The notes under the pieces are model-generated. The model did not search any database. It saw only the letters and a list, made by a program, of their open reading frames with translations, and was not told the DNA's origin. From Ignavibacteriota bacterium (GTDB lineage: Bacteria > Bacteroidota > Ignavibacteria > Tepidaquicellales > OLB5), in assembly GCA_003820375.1 (NCBI GenBank), contig RPQH01000049.1:1-32850 (forward strand): a stretch of DNA of 32,850 nucleotides, in the 5' to 3' direction. A program made the translations under genes and the position numbers. This document shows, one piece after another, positions 1-7,967 of this stretch; within the stretch, counting starts at the first letter, position 1, and the number at the start of each line of letters is the position of its first letter.

Positions 1-545
1 AATCCCGAAGGGATGACATTTTGCAACACAAGGATTATGATAAATTCTCCAAGCTGTAAGATGTGTGTCAGGCCTGCCATTAGGTCATTTGTCATTATGA
101 AAGATTACACTTGTCTATCCTATCACGTAGTGATTAACCATATTTGATAATTGGAAAATAAAGATACAACTACAGAGTAGTTGCCTTTTGTTGATTATCC
201 GGTTTATTCTAATTTAAGTTATGATTGAAAACCAATGGCAATGAAAGATTCTCCAAGCCGTAAGATGTGCATATTCCTGTCTATGCTTTAAATCCCGAAG
301 GGATGACATTATGGTAGAAATATCACAAAAAAGAAAACGAACCCCGAAGGGGTGACATTTTGCAACACAAGGATTATGATAAATTCTCCAAGCTGTAAGA
401 TGTGTGTCATGCCTGCCATTAGGTCATTTGTCATTATGAAAGATTACACTTGTCTATCCTATCACGTAGTGATTAACCATATTTGATAGTTGAAAAATAA
501 AGATACAACTGCATCGTAGTTGTCCCGTCGTTGATTATTCATTTT
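1..545. repeat. 339-bp direct repeat, two copies, the first possibly cut by the window edge
   Basis: Bases 4 to about 200 recur at 343 to about 540 with a constant offset of 339 and few differences, so the region is a tandem duplication of a ~339-bp unit. A third partial copy of the central part lies at 560-612. The first half of the unit is the conserved part. I find no ORF of useful length inside it. The whole gap before the first gene (1-727) consists of these copies and their remnants. Confidence 0.9.
291..331. repeat. REP-like short palindrome, one of three
   Basis: The motif AATCCCGAAGGGATGACATT occurs at 1-20 and 291-310, with a one-base variant around 341-359 (CCCGAAGGGGTGACATT). TCCCGAAGGGA forms a short hairpin, and the copy at 291 continues with ATGGTAGAAA. 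From memory, similar short palindromes are scattered through many Bacteroidota genomes as REP-like elements. No associated transposase is visible here. Confidence 0.6.
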
Positions 546-559
546 ATTCATGCCGGATG

Positions 560-612
560 ATGTGTGTCAGGCCTGCGTTTAGGTCATTTGTCATTATGAA
601 AGATTACACTTG
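560..612. repeat. third, partial copy of the 1-545 repeat
   Basis: The stretch starting ATGTGTGTCAGGCCTG matches the core of the repeat at 61 and 400 and ends after TTGTCTAT. It is followed at 650-668 by GACCAGACACTGCCC; related motifs (ACCTGACACTG followed by CCCC or TCC) recur near 21866 and 21901. Confidence 0.8.
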
Positions 613-727
613 TCTATACGGCCATGATAGATTTTCATATCTTTAAGATAGACCAGACACTGCCCAAAAATAAATGGTGTTACACGAATTATAATTCTTT
701 TCTTACCATACAGCTATTTCATAGATG

Positions 728-2611
728 CTACTTATGGTTTTTAGGTTTTGTATAAAAATTAAATAAAGGAATATCCAATGCTATAAAGGTTGACCATCTG
801 AAAATTCTTTTCTTTGCTGATTCATTATCAGCAAACTTGCTTAAAATAGGTCCATATTGTACACCAAACCCTAATGAAAAAGGAAAATCTCTCGATATTC
901 CAATTGTGCAATATGCGCCGGGAGAAACTATATCATTCCATGAAAAATCATTCCTGGTTTGGCTTGTATCATTTATTAGACTGTAAGATACAGATGCAGC
1001 AATATCCATAACCGGAAGAAATAATCCCAGAGAAAAGCATCCGAACCCAGTGCTTAATTCAACTCCAATCGGAGCAGTCATTCCGTACATACGGCTTTTT
1101 GTCCCGTTTGAAATACCTCCGCCAAAAAAGCCTCCCAGGTAACCATTCAAACCAATGTTCATGCTAACTTTTCTTTTCATTGTAAAACTGCCTGGTGGTA
1201 ATGCAAAAGCCTCAATAGCATTTTCTACATCATCACTTGTTGTTGCATTAGCAATAGATGCAAGGAATGAACCATATTTAATAAAATCATTATTTATCAT
1301 GCTTAAATCATTAAAACCTAATGTTTTGAATAGAATATACGAACTGACAATTGCAGAACTATAGTTCTTAGCACATATGTTTTCATATAATGAAGGCACG
1401 CCACTGACTACTTTGTATATATTATCTGTATTTTCAAAGATAGGATTATCACCTTCCGGTCCGGTATATTTCAAAGAAGAATTTATTAGAGATAAAACTT
1501 CATTTACATAATTTACATAATCATTAAATTCAATTTTTAATCCTTCCTTCTTTCTGTTTTTAATATTTGTCACCAATTCCTGTAACACATTAGCCTTATC
1601 TAAAAATTCTTTCAGATAATTATCCAGTTTGTTTGTATTTCCTTTAATACCTTCCAGGTATTCAAAGAATTTTTTATCTCCATAGTTTAGATTTTTCAAT
1701 TTATCATCATTGCAAAACTTCTGATACATTAGTCCATAAAATATATTTCTTGATGTATCAGAATTAAAGAAATTTACAAATTTATCGTATTCTACCCAAT
1801 TATTTCTTGAGCTATTGGATTCTAATAAAGAAAGAGATAATGCAGACATTAAACCTATAGTTTTTGAAAATTTCCCTGTATTATTTATAATAAGCGGGTC
1901 TAAACATATTTTGCCGATTATTTCTGAAGGGTGTTTTTCCTTTTCAAGATCTTTTATAACATCAGTAATTAAGAAATAGTAAAACGCTTCATCTGATTTT
2001 CTAATATTAATATATTTACAAAATATTTCCGGAGTTACAATACTTTTTATCTTAGAAGAATCCTTGAGAAGATTAGATGAATTATACATTATGTCAGTTA
2101 TATCTTTTTGATACGATTCCTGTAAAAATTTTAATACGTTCGTGTAATTTGCATTTTCATCATTTGTACCTATTGCAATCAAATAACTGCTTGAATTTGG
2201 GAACAAGCTTGCAACTGGTTCTTTTTGTAAATATTCTTTTAAACCGGAAACGAAAATTCCTGATAAATATTCTTTTGCTCTTTTAATAAATAATTTTGCA
2301 AGTGCATCAACTGCTAAATATCCAATTCCTGCCCTATTATTTACAAATTCTTGTTCTTTTAGCCCTTTTGTTTCATTTTGCAACCCTTCTAATCCACTTG
2401 GTAAATTACTAATATATTCTTTATAAAAAGGATTATTTTCGTGGGAACATTGGACAGCAGGATATTTATTAAGAATTTTTTGAATAGCATTATAATTTTT
2501 AGTATCAATCGCTTCTCTTAAATTAAGAGCATCATTAAATATACTCTGTGATAAAATATCACAAAGAAAAAGACATAAAACAATAATAATAAATGTAATT
2601 TTTTTATACAT
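728..2611 (-). CDS. secreted orphan protein with C-terminal outer-membrane-type beta-barrel
   Basis: This is a 627-residue protein starting at ATG, with an N-terminal hydrophobic signal segment (about residues 5-22, ending ILSQS) that predicts export. The middle (about 30-470) is rich in Lys, Asn and Ile, mostly helical in character, with no motif I recognise. The last ~150 residues alternate Gly and aromatic residues in strand-like stretches (for example LSLGLFLPVMDIAASVSY-like and SLGFGVQYGP), which fits a short beta-barrel. I recall similar tails in uncharacterised Bacteroidota proteins. The gene stands alone between repeat-rich gaps, about 1.4 kb from its upstream neighbour. Function is unknown; membership of the outer-membrane-associated class is inference. 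Confidence 0.75.
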   Translation of the reverse strand: MYKKITFIIIVLCLFLCDILSQSIFNDALNLREAIDTKNYNAIQKILNKYPAVQCSHENNPFYKEYISNLPSGLEGLQNETKGLKEQEFVNNRAGIGYLAVDALAKLFIKRAKEYLSGIFVSGLKEYLQKEPVASLFPNSSSYLIAIGTNDENANYTNVLKFLQESYQKDITDIMYNSSNLLKDSSKIKSIVTPEIFCKYINIRKSDEAFYYFLITDVIKDLEKEKHPSEIIGKICLDPLIINNTGKFSKTIGLMSALSLSLLESNSSRNNWVEYDKFVNFFNSDTSRNIFYGLMYQKFCNDDKLKNLNYGDKKFFEYLEGIKGNTNKLDNYLKEFLDKANVLQELVTNIKNRKKEGLKIEFNDYVNYVNEVLSLINSSLKYTGPEGDNPIFENTDNIYKVVSGVPSLYENICAKNYSSAIVSSYILFKTLGFNDLSMINNDFIKYGSFLASIANATTSDDVENAIEAFALPPGSFTMKRKVSMNIGLNGYLGGFFGGGISNGTKSRMYGMTAPIGVELSTGFGCFSLGLFLPVMDIAASVSYSLINDTSQTRNDFSWNDIVSPGAYCTIGISRDFPFSLGFGVQYGPILSKFADNESAKKRIFRWSTFIALDIPLFNFYTKPKNHK

Positions 2612-4008
2612 GATATAATATTAAATGTTGATGAATTATTAATGAGATATTTAAAATTTACTTTTCTGACAGTTCCTTTGGCAAGCTTTGAAAATATAAC
2701 TGTAATTTCGTATGTCATAGATTTAAATCATAGTATTGAATTATTTAGAATTAAATCAAAATATAGAAAGTATTATACAGTAATTATTTAACCAGATGAG
2801 TAACTAGAGGATAACCGGCTATTGTGAACAACCAGTATGCAGTAAAGTTACAGGATAATTGGTGTAAGTCGCTTCTTTTTAGATTATATGCGAATATAAT
2901 ATATAAATATTGATATGTCAATAGTTTAGGCATAAGAAAAACGGAGCAATTTTCACATCCGTCCAAAACATTGAAGTAAAAAATTTACCCCCATCTCCTG
3001 GCACAGACGTCAAGTTAAGGAAAAGAGGATTCGAAATAGATAAAAGACAAGGGGTAATCGTGTCAATAAATATATTTACAATTCAGGAATAATCTCAAAA
3101 AACAACCCGGATTTACACTACTCCATTACCCGTTGCATACTCCAATTAACAGTAAATCTCTGCTATAGCAATTGGAATTTGATGGATTATAAAAATATCC
3201 GGATATGTAAAATGCATAATAATCAATCTCAAGATTCTGCGATAACTCTGTTTACCCGCAAAAACGTAAAGTTAAGATGAGGAGATTCCATCTTTGTTTC
3301 TTGCATGATTAACGCTCAATTAATTATCATTCTATAAAGGAAAATTTTGATTAACCTGTGATTTAAAAGATGGAATCTCTATTTATCCGGTAAGAAGCGG
3401 TAAGATAAAAAACTATCCCATAATTTCAAATAAACAAGAAGTAATAAATATCCAACACTGAGAGATTCCATCTTCAGATTCTCCGTGTAAGTGTTAGTAT
3501 TCTTTCATAGAATAATAAATAAGTAATAATTCAATTCTTGAAGGAACAAAGATGGAATCTCTTCATCCTTAACTTGACCCCTGTATGCTTACTTCGTGTT
3601 AAATTGTGATTGGCAAGGGGTAATAAGAAAATTAATGATTAGAGTTATTTATATGATATATACATAAATCGGGAAATAAGCATATAAATAATATTACCCC
3701 TTGTCTTTTATCAATTTCAAATCTCTTTACTGTTAACCTGACGCCTATGCCAGGAGAGGGAGTTCTCGTCGATTACAAATATTTTTTTATCATTTATAGA
3801 TTATTTTTCGGAGTTTAACCGAGTTCCATTTTTATATTGGACGGCAGTGAGCAATTTTGCAGAATCCCCTTTTTCCCTCTGAATTTTTAAATTTTTTTAC
3901 ACAATAATATATTTATTCAGGGAAAGATTTCTTTGCTATTGTGATAAGCAGGTTAAAATATTATTTCTTATTTCAATCAGTACGTGTAACCCCCAAGCTG
4001 CAGCCATT
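2612..4008. other. 1.4-kb AT-rich gap without a convincing gene
   Basis: The short frames here are low-complexity or lie across palindromes and show no recognisable family. The middle is occupied by the nested palindrome at 2954-3849. Outside it (2612-2953 and 3850-4008) I see nothing beyond AT-rich sequence. Confidence 0.7.
2954..3849. repeat. nested inverted-repeat structure, about 900 bp
   Basis: Several inverted pairs lie inside one another. The outermost is CACATCCGTCCAA (2954-2966) against TTGGACGGCAGTG (3837-3849). Next, about 70 bp at 2989-3058 matches 3694-3763 in reverse complement at roughly 75-80%. A third pair is 3268-3300 against 3543-3577. Inside it AGATTCCATCTT and its complement alternate four times (near 3284, 3367, 3461, 3549), each pair enclosing 70-75 bp. 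GGGGTAAT-type arms also form local pairs at 3052/3125 and 3616/3692. Arms are conserved while loops differ. Confidence 0.8.
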
Positions 4009-4557
4009 TCAAAACTCCATCCTAGCCACAATTGTTTCTGCTTCACCGCCGCCATCAGTTGGGTTACCGGACTGGTCAAATAAATCCAGCTTAATAGTTG
4101 AAATAAAGGATTTACCTTCACCGGAGAGAGTTATTTTTTCAATAAGTACACCATAACCGGCAGGCATCCAACCGCCGCCTGTTCCAATCTCTTCTAAATT
4201 TTTCGGAGCTTTAGTGATATAAAAAGTATATTTGGCTTCATATTGTTTATCTCCTGTTTTTTTCCAGATGCCGTAAGCAGGCGGTACAGGCGGAGCACCG
4301 TCATAATTTGAGGACTCCATCATTGTACCACCTTCATTGAATATATACATAAACTCAAGGTCTTTAACAGAAGCAAAAGAGCCGCTTTTAAACTGCACCT
4401 TGCCCTTCCATGCACCGGTTAAATCATTGTAATCCGAAAAACCGTCTTTACCTGAAAAGGATTTCACCGAATATCCGGCAATCATGAATGACGTCAATAT
4501 TATTATAACAATTATTAACAATCTGAATTTGTTTTCGAAGAATTTGTTTGCTGTCAT
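4009..4557 (-). CDS. secreted or membrane-anchored lipocalin-like protein
   Basis: This protein of 182 residues has an N-terminal hydrophobic segment (about 11-29) that should act as a signal or anchor, followed by a compact domain. That domain begins LTGAWKGKVQF and has alternating strands, a YGIWKKTGDKQYEAKYTF segment and a C-terminal strand pair around ISTIKLDLFDQSGN. The pattern (LTGxW, a 'test of effect' WKxTG, then a long strand with a D.xGN turn) matches a family of small extracytoplasmic beta-barrel proteins of unknown role that I recall from Acidobacteria and Actinobacteria. A clear AAGGAG lies 7-8 bases before the ATG and a Bacteroidota-type promoter lies just upstream. It is a single gene between two palindromic regions. 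The ligand, if any, is unknown. Confidence 0.7.
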   Translation of the reverse strand: MTANKFFENKFRLLIIVIIILTSFMIAGYSVKSFSGKDGFSDYNDLTGAWKGKVQFKSGSFASVKDLEFMYIFNEGGTMMESSNYDGAPPVPPAYGIWKKTGDKQYEAKYTFYITKAPKNLEEIGTGGGWMPAGYGVLIEKITLSGEGKSFISTIKLDLFDQSGNPTDGGGEAETIVARMEF

Positions 4558-4589
4558 TTATTTACTCCTTTTTTTTAAAAATAATTTCG

Positions 4590-4620
4590 CAAAAATATTG
4601 ATATACAATTAGAAATGCAA
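4590..4620 (-). promoter_or_regulatory. Bacteroidota-type promoter of the 182-residue gene
   Basis: On the minus strand, TTG (4618-4620) is followed after 20 bp by TATTTTTG (4590-4597), matching the TTG / TAnnTTTG consensus of the Bacteroidota primary sigma factor. The start codon is about 33 bp downstream, behind an AAGGAG. Confidence 0.55.
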
Positions 4621-4628
4621 ACTGGGGT

Positions 4629-4990
4629 GTGACCTTACGCATGTTCGCATATGTTATTCTTGCTAATTCACCTTACGCAAATCATAAATCAATTTGTTAA
4701 CGAAAAAAATATGCGGGTAATTTCAGTTCCTGTCCTCACCCCTCCTGTATCACAGGACAGGAGGGGTGAGGACAGGAACTGAAATTATAAACAAAATCTA
4801 AAATGATAACTTATGATTATACTCTTGCGTAAGGTGAATTAGTAAGTTTTACAATTACCCATTATGCTTACTAAGTCTTGGTATTATTCGTTTATAAACG
4901 ATATACCTATTAAAATAATTTTCCGAATAATAAGGATAATTCTAATAATTAGACTTAGCAAGAATATCCGCACAAAATTGCGTAAGGGCA
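4629..4990. repeat. nested inverted repeat enclosing the MITE-like element
   Basis: Bases 4631-4666 (GACCTTACGC...TTCTTGCTAA) pair imperfectly with 4955-4988 (TTAGCAAGAAT...TTGCGTAAGGG). Inside lie the 4665-4840 element and a further imperfect hairpin (about 4867-4890 against 4924-4957). The design resembles 2954-3849: similar outer arms around inner arms. Confidence 0.8.
4665..4840. mobile_element. MITE-like element, 176 bp
   Basis: It has perfect 16-bp terminal inverted repeats, AATTCACCTTACGCAA (4665-4680) and its complement (4825-4840), and a central perfect stem of at least 30 bp (4719-4748 with 4757-4786) on a short loop. It has no coding capacity. The left ~78 bp recurs at 32520-32597 with about 96% identity, which shows that it is a dispersed repeat. 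No target-site duplication was established. Confidence 0.75.
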
Positions 4991-5101
4991 CAGGAGGCCT
5001 ATGCCCGGGGTTTTATCTTTGTGCCTTTGTGTATTTGGGCAAAATCTGTGGGAAACTGTCTTATCTGTACATTCTGTGTTCAGATTTTTTTCAGTAAATA
5101 C
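4841..5101. other. non-coding stretch
   Basis: This holds the right part of the 4629-4990 palindrome. The 77-codon frame across 4864-5097 has no recognisable features and runs over the palindrome arms, so I do not call it. Confidence 0.5.
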
Positions 5102-5132
5102 TTGCAAAAACAAAATTCATATTGTATATTTG
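5102..5132 (+). promoter_or_regulatory. Bacteroidota-type promoter
   Basis: TTG (5102-5104), 20 bp, then TATATTTG (5125-5132) is an excellent match to TTG / TAnnTTTG. Transcription would start near 5138, about 165 bp before the chosen start of the HTH gene, so the transcript leader would contain the 5164-5290 hairpin. Confidence 0.6.
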
Positions 5133-5163
5133 TATAGTGATATAGCTTGTCACTGAAGAACTC

Positions 5164-5290
5164 AGGGCAGCTTTTAATTACGAATTACGCCTGCCTGCTG
5201 CAGGCAGGAATTGTCAGTTGCGAATTGAATAGTTTTTTCAATCCGGAATTGGCAATCCGAAATTCGAAATTCGGAAGCTGCCCTTTTTTT
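5164..5290 (+). terminator. terminator-like inverted repeat in the leader of the HTH gene
   Basis: AGGGCAGCTT (5164-5173) pairs with AAGCTGCCCT (5275-5284) and is followed at once by a T run to 5290. The ~100-bp loop contains an 8-bp hairpin (CCTGCCTG / CAGGCAGG, 5190-5208) and AATTCG-type low-complexity sequence. Its place between promoter and gene suggests an attenuator, or a terminator-like element that inserted there. Confidence 0.5.
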
Positions 5291-5305
5291 ATTTTAAAAA
5301 ATTAT

Positions 5306-5803
5306 ATGATAACATTAATTCAGCCAAAAAAAAGAATCATCCTGCGTTATAAATCAAAAAGATTAGACGCAATTATTACAGATGCCGGTATGATAGAGCG
5401 GCTTTCGGGTTTCGGCTTAAATGAAAAACAGATTGCCGATTTTTATAATATCACTTACAGGCAGTTTAACCGTGCTTACAGTAAGAATAAGGCATTACGG
5501 GAATCTATAGAAAGAGGACGCAAAAAAGCAGCAAAGAGCGTAATGGAATCGCTGTATAATAAAGCAATGGGCTTTGAACGCAGTGAAACTGTTTACAGCT
5601 CACGCAACGGTACTTCATCAGCACGTACCGTTACAAAATATTACCCGCCCGATATGAAGGCAATAATATTTTATTTGAAGAACAGATGTCCGATGGAATG
5701 GAGAGAAAAAATCGATATCGAAAAAGGACAATACCTTGTTGGCGAAGAGGAAATGGCATTCCTGTTTAAGGAGTCAGCTAAACGGATGAAGGAAATGATG
5801 TGA
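5306..5803 (+). CDS. phage terminase small-subunit-like HTH protein, isolated
   Basis: This protein of 165 residues has an N-terminal helix-turn-helix-like segment (about residues 20-55, with 'GLNEKQIADFYNITYRQF'). A helical linker full of Lys and Arg follows, then the segment around LYNKAMGF and YYPPDMKAIIFYLKNR..EWRE. That order (HTH, 'L.NKA.G', 'PPD..A..F.LKNR.P..W') is typical of phage terminase small subunits and related DNA-packaging regulators, which bind phage DNA at packaging sites. An upstream TTG at 5147 would extend the frame by 53 residues, but that extension only translates the leader hairpin, so I chose ATG 5306. No large terminase or portal gene is nearby. It may be a prophage remnant or a domesticated DNA-binding gene. 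Confidence 0.65.
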   Translation: MITLIQPKKRIILRYKSKRLDAIITDAGMIERLSGFGLNEKQIADFYNITYRQFNRAYSKNKALRESIERGRKKAAKSVMESLYNKAMGFERSETVYSSRNGTSSARTVTKYYPPDMKAIIFYLKNRCPMEWREKIDIEKGQYLVGEEEMAFLFKESAKRMKEMM

Positions 5804-5810
5804 GGGTAAC

Positions 5811-5849
5811 AGGTTTCAGGTTTTAGGTTTCAGGTTTCAGGTTGCAGGT
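5811..5849. repeat. heptamer tandem array AGGTTTC
   Basis: About five and a half imperfect copies of AGGTTTC (variants AGGTTTT, AGGTTGC) begin eight bases after the stop codon of the HTH gene. The same heptamer, in the same orientation relative to the gene, follows fbp (29542-29665). Confidence 0.85.
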
Positions 5850-5929
5850 TGGAAGATTGGAAGATTGGAAGGTTGGAAGATTGGAAGATTGGAAGATTGG
5901 AAGATTGGAAGATTAGAAGATTGAAAGAT
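5850..5929. repeat. octamer tandem array TGGAAGAT
   Basis: Ten consecutive 8-bp units, seven of them identical TGGAAGAT and three with single-base changes, continue directly from the heptamer array. Confidence 0.95.
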
Positions 5930-5934
5930 TATTC

Positions 5935-5988
5935 TCTCTGAACTCTAAGAACTCTCTGAACTCTCTGAACTCTCTGAACTCTCTGAAC
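5935..5988. repeat. nonamer tandem array TCTCTGAAC
   Basis: Six 9-bp units, five identical. The same unit in reverse complement (GTTCAGAGA) makes the array at 20645-20711, about 15 kb away. Confidence 0.95.
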
Positions 5989-6076
5989 TTTCCTGAAACA
6001 TTATGAAAATTATTCTGTTTAAAATACTAACGATATTCGTTGAAAATCCTTATTTTTTAAGCTATATTAGTTGTTT

Positions 6077-7873
6077 ATGAAAATAATAACCGCAATTATA
6101 GCTGTGGTTTGGGTATTTTTTGTGCCGTTTTCGCATGCACAGCAATATCAGATAACTTCAGTCTTAAAAAATGTATATTTAGATAAAGACGGCAAGCCGC
6201 TTACGGGCAAAGGTGTGGTCGTCGGAGATGTTGATTCGGGAATTGATATATTCCATCCAATGCTGTTTTTTGCAGATGGGGGGGAGTTTAACTGGAAAGA
6301 TGTTGATGATGACGGAAAGCTGACTTTCGGTGAAGATGGAGTTGATTTAAATAATGACGGGAATATTGAAAAGAACGAAGTCCTCAGGTATATAGAGATA
6401 CGGGATAATACTTGGGATATGCTTCCCGGTATTCAATTTAAAAAGTTTGACCCTGATTATGATTTTCTTTATGCAGATGCAAACGGAAATAAGAAAAGGG
6501 ATTACGGTCCTGATGCGGGCTTTACGGAAAAAGACCCAACATACGGTGAACAGCTCTTTATCATACTTGATGAAAACAAAAACGGCAGTCTTGATGTTAA
6601 TGAAAAAGTTGCAGCACTTAAAACATCCAAAGTGCGTGCAGTGAGGGAACGAAGCGGTAATGTAAGAAGAAGAGGCGTTGACCTTATATACACCGAAGAT
6701 GACAGCTCAGGACACGGAACAGGCGTTTCGGGAATAATACTGGGCGGACATTATGGTGTACAAAGAATGCACGGGTTAGCTCCCGATGCAGAAATTGTAG
6801 TTGCCAGTGTAAGATATAACTATACTCCGAGGTTTGTAACAACATTCCCCGAGCTTATAAGTTTTCTAAGGGAGGAAAAAGTTAATATCCTTCTGTTTGA
6901 AGACGGTGAATGGATGTGGGAATTCATGGATGGCTCATCACCTGAAGAGCAATTGGTCAATGATATGGCTGTTAATGACGGTGTTACAGTTGTAGGCGGA
7001 GCAGGTAATTTCGGTGAAGGCAGTATGATGATTATGGATACGCTTAATGCAAATCAAAAAAGCAGTTATACATTCACCTGTCCTGAATATACAGAGGATT
7101 TAATAAATAATGGCGTGTTTTTATCCTTCCTGTGGAGGGATGAAAACAGTAATCTTTCATTTACAATTGAAACACCCGATAGAAAAGTAACACCTGTTTT
7201 GACAACCGGTAATGATATTGTTAAGACAGGCAAATATAATATTTCATATGCAAAAGAAGTCTCGCCCAGAGGTACGGTAATGTTCAGGGTTGGTATATCA
7301 CGGCAGGATTCAGGAACTGTTGAAGGTGACTGGAAGGTAAACATAACTACAGATAAACAGACTGCTTTCAGGGGATATGTGGTTGATGTGTCGCAGTCAT
7401 GGGCTGGTACTTCACATTGGACAACTGAAAATAAAGTATCATATATATCAAGCGTAATGTTTCCGTCAACTGCCGACAGCTTAATGGCAATCGGGGCTTA
7501 TACCGTTAATTTCGGGTGGTTTGACAGAATCGGTGATGTAGCATCATACAGCAGCTGGGGTTATAACCTTACGGGTAAACTTGGTGTTGATATCTGTGCT
7601 CCGGGGCATACAACATTCACAATAGAGAAGAATTTCGGATATATGACATTCAGCGGAACAAGTGCAGCAGCACCGCATGTAGTTGGAACAGCAGCATTGC
7701 TCCTTCAATATGCACCGAACCTGACACATTCACAGGTAAGGCAGATTATTCTCCGCACTGCGGCTATGGATAAATTTACTGGACATCTGCCTAATGAAAA
7801 ATGGGGTTTCGGCAAGCTTGATACTGAAGCCGCGATTAAATATTTAATGGATAATAAAAACAATTTTCAATAA
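6077..7873 (+). CDS. secreted subtilisin-like serine protease (S8) with EF-hand-like calcium insert
   Basis: A signal peptide covers about residues 1-22 (ending FSHAQ). The catalytic triad is visible: Asp53 in GDVDSGID, His213 in SGHGTGVSG, Ser529 in SGTSAAAPHVVG; the oxyanion Asn is in GGAGNFGEG near 311. Between Asp and His there is a ~150-residue insert carrying calcium-loop motifs: DVDDDGKLTFGE (from residue 75), DLNNDGNIEKNE, DANGNKKRD and DENKNGSLDVNE (165-176). Three of these fit the 12-residue EF-hand consensus. The region between Asn and Ser includes a beta-rich insert. I see no clear propeptide and no C-terminal sorting domain. I chose ATG 6077 over TTG 6071 because it begins the signal peptide. 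It likely degrades proteins in the periplasm or outside the cell, stabilised by calcium. It is a single gene, followed by rpsR 94 bp away. Confidence 0.93.
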   Translation: MKIITAIIAVVWVFFVPFSHAQQYQITSVLKNVYLDKDGKPLTGKGVVVGDVDSGIDIFHPMLFFADGGEFNWKDVDDDGKLTFGEDGVDLNNDGNIEKNEVLRYIEIRDNTWDMLPGIQFKKFDPDYDFLYADANGNKKRDYGPDAGFTEKDPTYGEQLFIILDENKNGSLDVNEKVAALKTSKVRAVRERSGNVRRRGVDLIYTEDDSSGHGTGVSGIILGGHYGVQRMHGLAPDAEIVVASVRYNYTPRFVTTFPELISFLREEKVNILLFEDGEWMWEFMDGSSPEEQLVNDMAVNDGVTVVGGAGNFGEGSMMIMDTLNANQKSSYTFTCPEYTEDLINNGVFLSFLWRDENSNLSFTIETPDRKVTPVLTTGNDIVKTGKYNISYAKEVSPRGTVMFRVGISRQDSGTVEGDWKVNITTDKQTAFRGYVVDVSQSWAGTSHWTTENKVSYISSVMFPSTADSLMAIGAYTVNFGWFDRIGDVASYSSWGYNLTGKLGVDICAPGHTTFTIEKNFGYMTFSGTSAAAPHVVGTAALLLQYAPNLTHSQVRQIILRTAAMDKFTGHLPNEKWGFGKLDTEAAIKYLMDNKNNFQ

Positions 7874-7946
7874 TAATTTAAAGCGTACATAAAAATTTTT
7901 CAATAATAATTAAATCATAAATAAAAATTTCAATAATAATTAAAAC
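7857..7946. repeat. triplicated TTTCAATAATAATTAAA at the end of the protease gene
   Basis: TTTTCAATAATAATTTAAAG, TTTTTCAATAATAATTAAATC and TTTCAATAATAATTAAAAC follow one another at about 30-bp spacing. The first copy contains the TAA stop codon of the protease. The rest fills the gap before rpsR. Confidence 0.85.
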
Positions 7947-7967
7947 ACAAAACAGGAAAAGTATCTC

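Noticed and set aside
2518..2718. 66-residue minus-strand frame before the orphan barrel gene
   Set aside because: It overlaps the real gene start, its composition is hydrophobic and low-complexity, and no ribosome binding site or family is visible.
2784..2966. 60-residue minus-strand frame
   Set aside because: It lies in AT-rich gap sequence, has a start at the edge of the nested palindrome and resembles no known family.
2954..3849. Integron attC sites or a CRISPR array
   Set aside because: Spacing of 83-94 bp with alternating orientation and GTTAAGG-like words looked suggestive, but the attC core rule (GTTRRRY / RYYYAAC) is not met, repeats alternate in orientation unlike CRISPR, and no integrase or cas gene is present.
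2954..4990. Retron or diversity-generating system RNA
   Set aside because: No reverse transcriptase or target gene with variable repeats is in the window.
4864..5097. 77-residue plus-strand frame
   Set aside because: It crosses the arms of the 4629-4990 palindrome and is explained by that repeat.
5147..5305. 53-residue upstream extension of the terminase-like gene from TTG 5147
   Set aside because: It translates the leader hairpin and AATTCG low-complexity repeat and has no family resemblance; ATG 5306 fits the domain start.
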